Part shown: in pieces, positions 1-8,320 of the stretch
How the letters are laid out: each line of letters begins with the position of its first letter
How positions within the stretch are numbered: the first letter of the stretch is position 1
DNA from: Chlamydiota bacterium
GTDB taxonomy: Bacteria > Auribacterota > UBA3054 > B51-G9
DNA: 33,980 bases
Assembly (NCBI GenBank): GCA_003648225.1
Contig: QMOL01000002.1
Span: 1-33,980, forward strand
Direction of reading: 5' to 3'
The notes under the pieces: model-generated
What the model saw: only the letters and a program-made list of their open reading frames with translations
What the model was told of the DNA's origin: nothing
Database searches by the model: none
Made by a program: the position numbers and the translations under genes

Positions 1-1969
1 CCCCATCACATTTTTCCTGTTCATAAATTGCCATTACATCTTCAAAAGTAAGCGGCTCGAAATAAAGTTTGTCGGAAGTGTCGTAATCTGTACTAACGGT
101 TTCCGGGTTTGAGTTAACCATAATAGTTTCATAACCATCTTCTTTTAAAGCAAACGAAGCATGAACGCAACAGTAATCAAATTCGATACCTTGACCGATT
201 CGATTTGGTCCGCCCCCAAGAATCATAATTTTCTTTTTATCGGATCTTACGGCTTCATTTTCTCCGTTCTCATAGGAAGAATAGTAATAAGGTGTAAAAG
301 CTTCAAATTCCGCCGCGCAGGTGTCAACAAGTTTATATATCGGCTTAACATTCATTTCTTCACGCATATTGCGTATATCGTACTCGGTTTTTCCGGCTAT
401 GAAAGCGAGCTGCTTATCCGAAAAACCAAATTGTTTGGCTTTACGCAATAATTTTTCCGGAAAGTTAGGCACAGCGATTTTTAATTCCTCTTCAAGTTCA
501 AAAATCTGAGCAAAATTATCTATAAACCAGGGATCCATTCCGGTTAAATTACAAATTTCTTCACAATCAATTCCGAGTTGCCAGGCGTATCTGATATAGA
601 AAAATCTCGCTGAATTCGGTTGGCGCAGTTTCGCGCAAACTCGTCGTTTGATCTCTGATGTGTTATCAATAATTTCTGTTTCAGATTCATGCCATTCCCA
701 ACCAATATCAGTTTTCTTGAGCTTGTCTTTTCCATCAGCTCCAAAACCTCCACGACCTATCTCGAGTGAGCGCATGGCTTTCCCGAAAGATTCTTTGAAA
801 GTCCTTCCTATCGCCATTGTTTCGCCAACGCTGCGCATTTGAGTGGTGAGCTGGTCCGGCGTTCCCGGGAACTTCTCAAAAGTGAAACGTGGAAATTTTA
901 CAACACAATAATCTATTGTCGGTTCAAAAGAAGCCGGAGTTTTTTTCGTTATGTCATTCGATATTTCATCCAAAGTGTAACCCACAGCAAGCTTTGCCGC
1001 AAATTTCGCAATAGGAAAGCCCGTCGCCTTTGACGCAAGAGCAGAACTTCTTGATACACGGGGATTCATCTCAATAATTACCATCCGACCGTCTTTGGGA
1101 TTCACTGCCCACTGAACGTTTGAACCGCCGGTTTCCACACCAATTTCCCGCATTACCGCGATAGAAGCATCACGCATGTATTGATAACATTTATCGGAAA
1201 GAGTTTGCGCGGGAGCCACAGTAACCGAATCACCGGTGTGAATTCCCATGGGGTCAATATTTTCAATTGAACAAATAATGACTACATTATCATTCAAATC
1301 ACGCATAACTTCAAGTTCGTATTCTTTCCAGCCAATGATAGATTCTTCAACAAGAATTTCGTTGCTCAAGCTGTAATCCAAACCCGTGCGGCATATTTTC
1401 TCAAATTCCTCTTGATTATAAGCAATTCCTCCGCCTGAACCACCGAGAGTAAAACTAGGCCGGCTGATTAACGGGAATGCACCAATATCCTTTGCAACTG
1501 CTTCCGCTTCAGTAAGATTATGCGCGAAGCCGGATTTAGGCATATCAAGCCCGATATTTGCCATTGCAGTTTTGAATAAATCCCGCTCTTCCGCTTTGCG
1601 GATGGATTCGGGATTAACGCCGATCATCTCAACACCGTATTTTTCTAAAATTCCTTTATCGGCAAGTTCAATTGCTGTATTCAAAGCTGTTTGACCGCCG
1701 ATAGTCGGCAACAGCGCGTCCGGCTTTTCTATTCGGATAATTTTCTCAACCATTTTAGCGTCAATAGGCTCAATGTAAGTACGATTGGCAAATTCAGGAT
1801 CGGTCATTATTGTCGCCGGATTGGAGTTGATGAGCACAACTTCATATCCGTCTTCTTTAAGCGCTTTGCAGGCTTGAGTTCCCGAATAATCGAACTCGCA
1901 CGCTTGTCCGATAACGATTGGTCCTGAACCGATCAGGAGAATTTTTTTTATATCTGTTCTTTTGGGCAT
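1..1969 (-). CDS. carB: Carbamoyl-phosphate synthase large subunit (3' part cut by window edge)
   Basis: The reading frame is open from the ATG at 1969 to the window edge and encodes about 656 residues, roughly the first 60% of the usual ~1070. It makes carbamoyl phosphate from ATP, bicarbonate and ammonia supplied by the CarA glutaminase, feeding pyrimidine and arginine synthesis. Visible: N-terminal GSGPIVIGQACEFDYSG, the first ATP-grasp half with RPSFTLGGSGGG and EMNPRVSRSSALASKATG, the oligomerisation domain around residues 430-550 (TGMDPWFIDNF), then the start of the second half near residue 580 (GGGPNRIGQGIEFDYC). No Shine-Dalgarno precedes the ATG; the leader is AT-rich. It lies 180 bp downstream of purH on the same strand, with repeats between, so co-transcription is possible but not shown. 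Identification is secure; the missing C-terminal part, including the allosteric domain, cannot be judged. Confidence 0.97.
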   Translation of the reverse strand, partial: MPKRTDIKKILLIGSGPIVIGQACEFDYSGTQACKALKEDGYEVVLINSNPATIMTDPEFANRTYIEPIDAKMVEKIIRIEKPDALLPTIGGQTALNTAIELADKGILEKYGVEMIGVNPESIRKAEERDLFKTAMANIGLDMPKSGFAHNLTEAEAVAKDIGAFPLISRPSFTLGGSGGGIAYNQEEFEKICRTGLDYSLSNEILVEESIIGWKEYELEVMRDLNDNVVIICSIENIDPMGIHTGDSVTVAPAQTLSDKCYQYMRDASIAVMREIGVETGGSNVQWAVNPKDGRMVIIEMNPRVSRSSALASKATGFPIAKFAAKLAVGYTLDEISNDITKKTPASFEPTIDYCVVKFPRFTFEKFPGTPDQLTTQMRSVGETMAIGRTFKESFGKAMRSLEIGRGGFGADGKDKLKKTDIGWEWHESETEIIDNTSEIKRRVCAKLRQPNSARFFYIRYAWQLGIDCEEICNLTGMDPWFIDNFAQIFELEEELKIAVPNFPEKLLRKAKQFGFSDKQLAFIAGKTEYDIRNMREEMNVKPIYKLVDTCAAEFEAFTPYYYSSYENGENEAVRSDKKKIMILGGGPNRIGQGIEFDYCCVHASFALKEDGYETIMVNSNPETVSTDYDTSDKLYFEPLTFEDVMAIYEQEKCDG

Positions 1970-1998
1970 ATTACATATTTTTAAGTAAAATATTAAAT

Positions 1999-2148
1999 TT
2001 CTAATTGCTCTAATTCTTGACCCGCGTATGCTGGGTTCTAATTGCTCTAATCAAATCCCAATCATCCAAAAAAATGAACAAATTGGTTTTTTCTTTGTTT
2101 GGTCATTATTTAGATCAATTAGATTAATTAGGTCAATTAGGTCAATTC
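1999..2148. repeat. Short-word repeats between purH and carB
   Basis: A 16-bp direct repeat TTCTAATTGCTCTAAT occurs at 1999-2014 and 2036-2051, flanking a short ACCC/GGGT inverted repeat. At 2105-2148 there is a degenerate 9-bp tandem of the word TCAATTAGG (about four units). The first 18 bp of that tract, ATTATTTAGATCAATTAG, recur exactly at 18267-18284. No coding potential is seen in this spacer. Confidence 0.75.
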
Positions 2149-2149
2149 A

Positions 2150-3721
2150 TTAATGCTTAAAATGGCGCATTCCGGTGAATACCATCGCTATGTTAGCTTC
2201 ATCGGCCGCAGTAATCACTTCTTCATCGCGAATTGAACCTCCCGGCTCAATTATTGCCGTTATCCCCGCTGCGGCCGCAGCGTCAATTCCATCGCGGAAC
2301 GGGAAAAAAGCATCGGAAGCCATAACGCACCCTTTAATTTCTTTTTGAGCTTTCATAACGCCTACTTTTGCGGAATCTACTCTGCTCATCTGTCCCGCGC
2401 CAACACCGACGAGTTCCAGTCCGTTCGCGTAAACAATAGCGTTTGATTTCACGTGTTTAACACATTTCCAGGCAAACATCAATGATTTCAACTCTTCTTC
2501 GGTCGGCTGGCGTTTAGTTACGCATTTCAAATCATCGATTGAAATCATTTTTGTATCGCGTTCCTGAACGAGCAATCCGCCTACAACTTTTCTTGTGACA
2601 AATCCTTTAAAAATGTGTTCTTTTTCTTTCACCCAGTCTTTTAATCCTTCAAGTAAAAGAATACGAATATTCTTTTTCTTTTGAAGAATTTCTAAAGCGT
2701 CTGAAGCGTAATCAGGAGCAACCACTCCTTCTACAAATGTTGAAGCAATTTGTTCAGCAGTCGCTTTGTCAACTGTTCGATTAAAAGCCAGTACACTTCC
2801 AAACGCGGAAATCGGGTCGGTCGCGCGTGCAAGTCTGTATGCTTCGGAAATATTTTCTGCACAAGCCGCTCCGCATGGATTTGTGTGTTTAACAACTATT
2901 GATGTCGGCTCAGTAAATTCTTTTAACAATTCTACTGCTCCGTCAACATCAATAAAATTATTATAAGACAGCTCTTTACCGTGGAGTTGTTTTACCATAG
3001 TAACGCAGGGCTCGGATTGGACTGTTTCTTTATAAAAAGCAGCTTTTTGGTGAGGGTTTTCTCCGTAACGTAAGTCCTGTACTTTTCTGTAACCGAATGC
3101 GCGTGTCGGGGGAAACATTTCTGTTCCTTCAGTTTTTTCTTCAAGATAATTCGCAATTAGTGAATCATAAAAAGATGTCGAAGCAAATACTTTCTGAGCA
3201 CACAGTTTATTAAATTCATAAGAAACCGCTCCGGCATTTTTCTCCATTTCTTCAAATAACGGCTTGTAATCTGAGGGATCAATGATAACTGTAACATCAC
3301 GGAAATTCTTCGCTGCTGAACGGAGCATTGTAGGTCCGCCGATATCGATATTTTCGATTGCGTCCTCAAATTTCACATTTTCTTTTGTAATTGTTTGCTC
3401 AAAAGGATATAAATTCACTATTACTAGATCAATGTAGGGGATTTCATAATCATCCATTACTTTTTTGTGATAAGGATCATCACGCAAAGCAAGAAGACCC
3501 GCATGAACTTTCGGATGAAGAGTTTTAACTCTGCCATCAAGCATTTCCGGGAAACCGGTATAATCGTCAATTAAAGTAATCGGAACTCCTTCATCTTTTA
3601 AGAGTTTAGCTGTTCCACCAGTGGAAATAATTTCCACACCACGCTTAGTTAGTTGATGCGCGATTTCCGCGATACCGGTTTTGTCGGATACACTGATTAA
3701 TGCTCGTTCGATTTTTTTCAT
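2150..3721 (-). CDS. purH: Bifunctional AICAR transformylase / IMP cyclohydrolase
   Basis: The 523-residue protein has the usual full length for PurH, which performs the last two steps of de novo IMP synthesis: formylation of AICAR with 10-formyl-THF, then ring closure. The N-terminal IMP cyclohydrolase (MGS-like) domain shows SVSDKTGI, STGGTAKLL and KTLHPKVHAG (residues 66-75). The C-terminal transformylase domain carries the catalytic KHTNPCG motif (K278, H279), plus VKSNAIVYA and DAFFPFRDGID. The ATG start has no Shine-Dalgarno. It lies 33 bp downstream of the Cys-cluster gene and follows purM on the same strand, so purM, the small gene and purH probably form one purine operon. Nothing is missing or broken. 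Confidence 0.97.
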   Translation of the reverse strand: MKKIERALISVSDKTGIAEIAHQLTKRGVEIISTGGTAKLLKDEGVPITLIDDYTGFPEMLDGRVKTLHPKVHAGLLALRDDPYHKKVMDDYEIPYIDLVIVNLYPFEQTITKENVKFEDAIENIDIGGPTMLRSAAKNFRDVTVIIDPSDYKPLFEEMEKNAGAVSYEFNKLCAQKVFASTSFYDSLIANYLEEKTEGTEMFPPTRAFGYRKVQDLRYGENPHQKAAFYKETVQSEPCVTMVKQLHGKELSYNNFIDVDGAVELLKEFTEPTSIVVKHTNPCGAACAENISEAYRLARATDPISAFGSVLAFNRTVDKATAEQIASTFVEGVVAPDYASDALEILQKKKNIRILLLEGLKDWVKEKEHIFKGFVTRKVVGGLLVQERDTKMISIDDLKCVTKRQPTEEELKSLMFAWKCVKHVKSNAIVYANGLELVGVGAGQMSRVDSAKVGVMKAQKEIKGCVMASDAFFPFRDGIDAAAAAGITAIIEPGGSIRDEEVITAADEANIAMVFTGMRHFKH

Positions 3722-3754
3722 TTTTTGAGTTTTGATTTTATGGTTTACGGTTAA

Positions 3755-4141
3755 TTATTTATTTTGCTGCTTGCCCATCTCTCCCATCAATTTCCTGTAC
3801 AAAGCGCATTCCATCATTAGCTTCTTTTCCGGCCGCTGCCATTCATAAGGAAAAGTGCGGCATTGCTTCGGGCGCGCGGAATAAACGCGGCACCCGTTTT
3901 CATCTACAAAAATACATCGACCGTCATTGGTCGGTTTGGTTTTTAAACGAATTCTGTCTTCGGCAAGATCAAAAAAAGTGTCGGCGCATGTTCGTTCATC
4001 TATCCCGAGACATTCAGCAACTTTTGTCAATTCGCTTTCTTTAAAAAAAACTTCGCCGGGCCAAAGACAGCAGTTAATACAGCCATCGCAGAATTTTTCA
4101 TCACCGTCCATTTTTTTAAATGATTGATTAGATTTGCTCAC
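3755..4141 (-). CDS. YkgJ-family cysteine-cluster protein
   Basis: A 128-residue protein with the Cys pattern of the YkgJ / CxxCxxCC family (Fe-S or zinc-binding, function generally unknown): C18, C21, C24, C25 in CDGCINCC, then C76, C84 and C94 in the CRVYSARPKQCRTFPYEW block. The start chosen is GTG at 4141, with a weak purine tract (GAGGCGAA) just before it; an ATG ten codons further in would still keep all cysteines. It lies between purM (46 bp upstream) and purH (33 bp downstream), so it is probably co-transcribed with purine genes. Whether it acts in that pathway or is a passenger cannot be told from sequence. Confidence 0.85.
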   Translation of the reverse strand: MSKSNQSFKKMDGDEKFCDGCINCCLWPGEVFFKESELTKVAECLGIDERTCADTFFDLAEDRIRLKTKPTNDGRCIFVDENGCRVYSARPKQCRTFPYEWQRPEKKLMMECALYRKLMGEMGKQQNK

Positions 4142-4187
4142 TTCGCCTCTCTGTCAGCCGTGTCCGTTTAGTCCGCTTAGTCCGTTT

Positions 4188-5222
4188 CTATTTCAAAATC
4201 ACTTTTTTATTTCCTTCAACCACTTCACCGATTATTTCCGGTTTCAATCCTGTTGCGGAAATTTCTTCCATAATCTTTTCGGCATCATTTGCATTTGCAA
4301 AAATTGTCATTCCAATTCCCATGTTAAACACGCGGAACATTTCTTCGAGTTCAATTTCGCCGAGCTTTTGTATCAAAGCATAAATTGGCGGTATGTCAAT
4401 TTTTGCCAAATCAATTTTCGCGTCAACATTTTCCGGCAGAATTCGCGGCACATTGTCTATTAAGCCGCCTCCGGTAATATGCGCCAATCCCTTGATTTTA
4501 AATTTCTCGAGCAAATCAAGAAGCAGGGGAGTGTAAGAACGATGCGATTCAAGCAGAATATCTCCAAGTGTTCTTTCACAGCCTTCGGGAATTACATTCA
4601 AATCGAGTCGCGCGTCATCAAGTAAAACTTTTCTCGCGAGAGAATAACCGTTTGTGTGAAGCCCGCTTGATGGCAATCCTATAATCACATCACCTGTAGA
4701 AATATTTTTCCCGTCAATGATTTGTTCACGATCAACCACGCCGACTATACAACCGACTAAGTCGTATTGTCCCGCGACATACGTTCCCGGCATTTCAGCG
4801 GTTTCACCGCCGAGCAAAGCGCATCCGTTGTTTTTACATTCATCAGCAATTCCTGTAATTATTTCTTTAATAGCATCGGGACCAAGTTTGGCCGATGCAA
4901 CATAATCCATAAAAAATAACGGACGTGCCCCTTGCACAACGATATCATTGCAGCAATGCGCGACAATATCCCGTCCGGCATTGTAAAATTTATTTAACTG
5001 TGCGGCAATGTGGAGTTTAGTGCCAACGCCGTCAATCGATGATACGAGAACTGGATGAGCAGGGGAATTCGCTTTATTGATGTCAAATAATCCGCCGAAG
5101 AGACCGATGTCTGTAAGAACTGCGGGACTGAATGTTTCGCGCACTTGTTTTTTTATATCTTTTACAATTTGCATTCCTGTGTCAATATTGACACCGGCTT
5201 CCGCGTATTTTGATGTTGCCAT
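4188..5222 (-). CDS. purM: Phosphoribosylformylglycinamidine cyclo-ligase (AIR synthetase)
   Basis: The 344-residue protein matches PurM, the ATP-dependent enzyme that closes the imidazole ring of FGAM to give AIR in purine synthesis. Family marks are YAEAGVNIDTG near the N-terminus, DGVGTKL (64-70), CCNDIVVQGARPLFFMDY (90-107) and GGETAEMPG (138-146), followed by the C-terminal HITGGGLIDNVPRILP and FNMGIGM blocks. It is full length. The ATG start has no Shine-Dalgarno. It is the first minus-strand gene after a 213-bp divergent spacer shared with the flavodiiron gene, so its promoter should lie there. A perfect 12-bp palindrome ACTTTATAAAGT sits 37 bp upstream (5259-5270), possibly a regulatory site, but no convincing -35/-10 pair was found. 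Confidence 0.97.
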   Translation of the reverse strand: MATSKYAEAGVNIDTGMQIVKDIKKQVRETFSPAVLTDIGLFGGLFDINKANSPAHPVLVSSIDGVGTKLHIAAQLNKFYNAGRDIVAHCCNDIVVQGARPLFFMDYVASAKLGPDAIKEIITGIADECKNNGCALLGGETAEMPGTYVAGQYDLVGCIVGVVDREQIIDGKNISTGDVIIGLPSSGLHTNGYSLARKVLLDDARLDLNVIPEGCERTLGDILLESHRSYTPLLLDLLEKFKIKGLAHITGGGLIDNVPRILPENVDAKIDLAKIDIPPIYALIQKLGEIELEEMFRVFNMGIGMTIFANANDAEKIMEEISATGLKPEIIGEVVEGNKKVILK

Positions 5223-5350
5223 AAGTACAATATGTAGTGTTACGAGTTGAAACTAATTACTTTATAAAGTATATCAAAATTTTAAAAAAAAATAAAGTGG
5301 AATAAATTCTCTTCAAATCAAAAAATCGCGCAAGGTATTTTTACAGTTAT

Positions 5351-5379
5351 TTGACATTCGGGTATAGAAATACTATAAT
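5351..5379 (+). promoter_or_regulatory. Consensus sigma70 promoter of the flavodiiron gene
   Basis: A perfect -35 TTGACA (5351-5356) and a perfect -10 TATAAT (5374-5379) are separated by 17 bp. The start codon is 57 bp downstream of the -10, leaving a leader of about 50 nt. A full match to both boxes suggests strong housekeeping transcription unless repressed. An A/T-rich tract just after the -10 could hold an operator, but no clean inverted repeat was found. Confidence 0.85.
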
Positions 5380-5435
5380 ATCTACTGTAATTGAAAGTAA
5401 TTATAAGTTAATCCTCATATTTGGAGAAATATAAA

Positions 5436-7991
5436 ATGGCTAATGTTAAAATATCCGATAATTTGTTTTGGGTCGGTGTGCAAGACCACGACTTAAAAGT
5501 ATTCGATGTTATAATGCAAACTGAATACGGAACGAGTTATAATTCTTACCTGTTGAAAACCGATGACGGAGCAATTTTGTTTGAAACCTCTAAAGGAAAA
5601 ACTTTCGATATATTCATTTCTAACCTTCAGGAAGTTTGTGACTTATCTGAAATTAAATATATCGTCATTGACCATACTGAACCTGATCATACCGGTTCGC
5701 TGGAAAAATTACTGAAAATGACCCCTAATGCCACTATCTTAGCTTCTGCAATCGCGCTTCGCTTCCTCAGAGATATTTGTAACCGCGAAATTCCTGGAAT
5801 TGCAGTTACTGAAAGTGATGTGATATCTCTTGGTGGTTATGATTTAAAATTTCTTTCAGTTCCTTTCTTACACTGGCCGGATTCGATTTACACTTACATA
5901 GAAAAGATAAAAACATTAGTTACATGTGATTCTTTCGGATGTCATTATGCTGATGACAAAGTTTGCAATGACCTTATTGAAGGAGATTTTGTTGACGCTT
6001 ACAAATATTATTTTGACGCGATTATGGGACCTTTCAAGCCTTATGTTCAAAACGCTTTGAAAAAAATCGCCCCCCTCGATATTAAAACTATTTGTCCAGG
6101 CCACGGACCCGTTCTCCGTGAAAAACTCGACTTCTACATTAATTTATATGATGAATGGAGTAAGGAAACTACTCCTGCTATTCACGCAAAACCGAAAGTT
6201 ACAATCGCTTATGTAAGCGCTTATGGCTACACAGAAGAATTAGCAAACAAAATCGCCAATGGAATATCAGATGTTTCTGACGCGGATGTTAAAAGTTATG
6301 ATATGGTTACCGCGAAACACGACCACGTTTTAACTGAATTGATCGATTCTGACGGTATTCTTCTCGGGTCGCCTACTGTTAACGGTGACGCCCTTCCGCC
6401 CGTTACGGATTTAATCCTTCAAATGAACGGAGTTCTTCATGGCGGAAAAGTCGCCGGCGCTTTCGGCAGTTATGGTTGGAGCGGTGAAGCTGCCGATATG
6501 TTGATGGGGCGATTAAATGTTTTGCGAATGAAAACGCTTGAGCCGCCTTTGAAAGCTATCTTTAAACCGTCTGATGATGAACTTAATGCGGCTTATAATT
6601 ACGGCAGAAGATTCGCGAGAAAATTAATCGAAGAATGGAAACCTGTCGGTAAATCCGATGACGGCGCTACTCTATGGAAATGCACCGTCTGCGGCGAAGT
6701 GTTCGAAGGCGCTTTGCCGCCAATGAGTTGCCCCGTTTGCGGCGCGGGTCCCGAAGCATTTGTTGAATTCACTGAAGAAGTTATTACTTTTTCTTCCAAA
6801 CAGGAATTTAAAACCGTTATTATTGGCAGTGGACCCGGAGCGATTAACGCTGCCGTTGCTCTTCGCAAACGAAACAGCAAAGCAGTGATAGACATTTACA
6901 GCGCAGATAAAGATTTGCCTTATTACCGTCCGTCATTAACTAAGAGACTTTCTGAGGAATTAAAGTTGGAAGAGATTTTACTTTTCCCGAATGAATATTA
7001 CGAAAAAAATAAAATAAATCTTCATCTTGATACCGAAATTACTAAAATTTCCCCGGCTGAAAAAACAATATATGACGCTAATAATAATAAAATTAAATAT
7101 GATAAGTTAATTATCGCGACCGGCGCGCATTGCTTTGTGCCACCTCTTCCGGGAGCTGATTTGCCTGAAGTGATTACATTAAGAAATTTCAGAAATTTTA
7201 CTTCCATAAAAAATTTGATTGAAAACGACGCTAAAAAAATTGTCGTTGTCGGCGGAGGTTTACTCGGCTTGGAAGTCGCAAACTCACTGAAAAATCTCGG
7301 CGTGAAAGTTACTGTCCTGGAAATGGCTCCAAGAATCCTTCCAAGACAAATGGATAATGCCGGCAGCGAAATACTAACTAAAATCATTAATGCAAGCGGC
7401 ATAGAAATGAAAACTGATATCTATGCCGAAGAAGTCGTTGGTGACATGAAAGTGCGCGGCGTTGCAACTAATAAATCAGGCGTTATCCCTTGTGACGCCG
7501 TTATATTCTCAGCAGGTATCAGAAGTAACATCAATCTCGCCACCAATGCGGGAATAGAAGTTAACCGGGGAATTGTTGTTAATGAAAAAATGCAGACGTC
7601 TCTTACCGATATTTACGCGGTAGGGGATTGCTGTTCCTTTAATAATGTCGTTACAGGCTTGTGGGAACCGGCTATCGAACAAGGAAAAGTCGCCGGCGCG
7701 CATATCGCGGGCGACAGCGTAAAATATGAACCGTCTGTTATCGGCGCGACAATGAATGCTTTCGGCACAAGTATTTTTTCAGTCGGGGATTTAGGAATAG
7801 AAAAGGGAAGTGATTATACTCAAATTACTTGCAGAAACGATGTGAAACCAACATATAAAAATATTTATTTCAAAAAAAATGTTCTTTGCGGTGGATTGCT
7901 GCTCGGTGATTTGACAATGACTAACCCACTGCTTTCAGGTGTTAAAAAAGGAATTAATACAGAAATTGCCATGGATAATAAATTGATTTAA
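5436..7991 (+). CDS. Flavodiiron protein-rubredoxin-NADH:rubredoxin oxidoreductase fusion
   Basis: An 851-residue cytoplasmic protein with a complete electron chain in one polypeptide, expected to reduce O2 or NO with NAD(P)H. Residues ~1-250 are the diiron beta-lactamase-like domain with all ligands visible: H80, E82, D84 and H85 (HTEPDH), H146, D165, H223. Residues ~254-400 are a flavodoxin domain (AYVSAYGYTEELA). Residues ~413-440 are a rubredoxin-like Fe site with C416, C419, C432, C435 (CTVCG, CPVCGAGP). From ~459 an FAD/NAD oxidoreductase follows (VIIGSGPGAINAA, VVVGGGLLGLEVA, YAVGDCC). This order matches class D flavodiiron proteins described in clostridia and Trichomonas. The ATG at 5436 is chosen because GGAG lies 9 bp before it; a TTG five codons upstream overlaps that site. 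Single gene behind a strong promoter. Confidence 0.95.
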   Translation: MANVKISDNLFWVGVQDHDLKVFDVIMQTEYGTSYNSYLLKTDDGAILFETSKGKTFDIFISNLQEVCDLSEIKYIVIDHTEPDHTGSLEKLLKMTPNATILASAIALRFLRDICNREIPGIAVTESDVISLGGYDLKFLSVPFLHWPDSIYTYIEKIKTLVTCDSFGCHYADDKVCNDLIEGDFVDAYKYYFDAIMGPFKPYVQNALKKIAPLDIKTICPGHGPVLREKLDFYINLYDEWSKETTPAIHAKPKVTIAYVSAYGYTEELANKIANGISDVSDADVKSYDMVTAKHDHVLTELIDSDGILLGSPTVNGDALPPVTDLILQMNGVLHGGKVAGAFGSYGWSGEAADMLMGRLNVLRMKTLEPPLKAIFKPSDDELNAAYNYGRRFARKLIEEWKPVGKSDDGATLWKCTVCGEVFEGALPPMSCPVCGAGPEAFVEFTEEVITFSSKQEFKTVIIGSGPGAINAAVALRKRNSKAVIDIYSADKDLPYYRPSLTKRLSEELKLEEILLFPNEYYEKNKINLHLDTEITKISPAEKTIYDANNNKIKYDKLIIATGAHCFVPPLPGADLPEVITLRNFRNFTSIKNLIENDAKKIVVVGGGLLGLEVANSLKNLGVKVTVLEMAPRILPRQMDNAGSEILTKIINASGIEMKTDIYAEEVVGDMKVRGVATNKSGVIPCDAVIFSAGIRSNINLATNAGIEVNRGIVVNEKMQTSLTDIYAVGDCCSFNNVVTGLWEPAIEQGKVAGAHIAGDSVKYEPSVIGATMNAFGTSIFSVGDLGIEKGSDYTQITCRNDVKPTYKNIYFKKNVLCGGLLLGDLTMTNPLLSGVKKGINTEIAMDNKLI

Positions 7992-8045
7992 ATAATACAA
8001 TTAACAATTAGTTGTTCCCGAAATAGCGTTAGAAAAATTAAAAAT

Positions 8046-8129
8046 CTTAGTGCTCTTAGTGCCTTAGTGGTAAAAAATAATGAGAGTTAAGAAATTTATT
8101 TTTTTCGTGTATTCTGTGTGTTCCGTGGT
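8046..8129. repeat. Two short-word repeat phrases
   Basis: At 8046-8070 the word CTTAGTG is repeated three times with slight variation (spacing 8-10 bp), and at 8106-8129 a GTGTATTC/GTGTGTTCC/GTGG tract follows. Such degenerate 8-10 bp word tandems recur in several spacers of this window with different words. The whole spacer between the convergent genes (7992-8320) has no coding potential. Confidence 0.6.
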
Positions 8130-8146
8130 GAAAAATAAATTTTAAC

Positions 8147-8241
8147 AAATAACAAAATCACTGGAGCAGACGGCTTGGTTACCTGTTTTTTGCGCCGCTG
8201 CTCAGTTCAATCGTTGTTATGTGCCGGGACATTGTGGGCAC
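8147..8241 (+). other. attC-like folded site, followed by a second small hairpin
   Basis: Outer boxes AAATAAC (8147-8153) and GTTATGT (8216-8222) are near inverted repeats and resemble integron R''/R' core boxes. Inside, ACT-g-GAGCAG-a-CGGC (8160-8174) pairs with GCCG-CTGCTC-AGT (8194-8206), leaving two extrahelical bases on the same arm and a 19-nt loop. Unequal unpaired spacers separate inner and outer stems. The ~76-nt size and the same-arm bulges are typical of attC sites. Directly after it GTGCC (8221-8225) pairs with GGCAC (8237-8241). No integrase or other cassette is visible, so this could instead be a structured RNA or a palindromic repeat. It is noticeably GC-richer than its surroundings. 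Confidence 0.4.
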
Positions 8242-8245
8242 TGCG

Positions 8246-8272
8246 AAAAAATAATTTTGCCTGTAAAGCAAA
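8246..8272 (-). terminator. Weak possible terminator of the CCA-adding enzyme gene
   Basis: On the minus strand a 5-bp stem TTTGC/GCAAA with a 7-nt loop (8256-8272) is followed by ATTATTTTTT, about 50 bp after the stop codon at 8321. The stem is short and AT-rich, so termination would be inefficient. Confidence 0.35.
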
Positions 8273-8320
8273 GATGAAATAATGAGTGAATCATTAATGC
8301 TTTTCAATCAACCTCATAAT

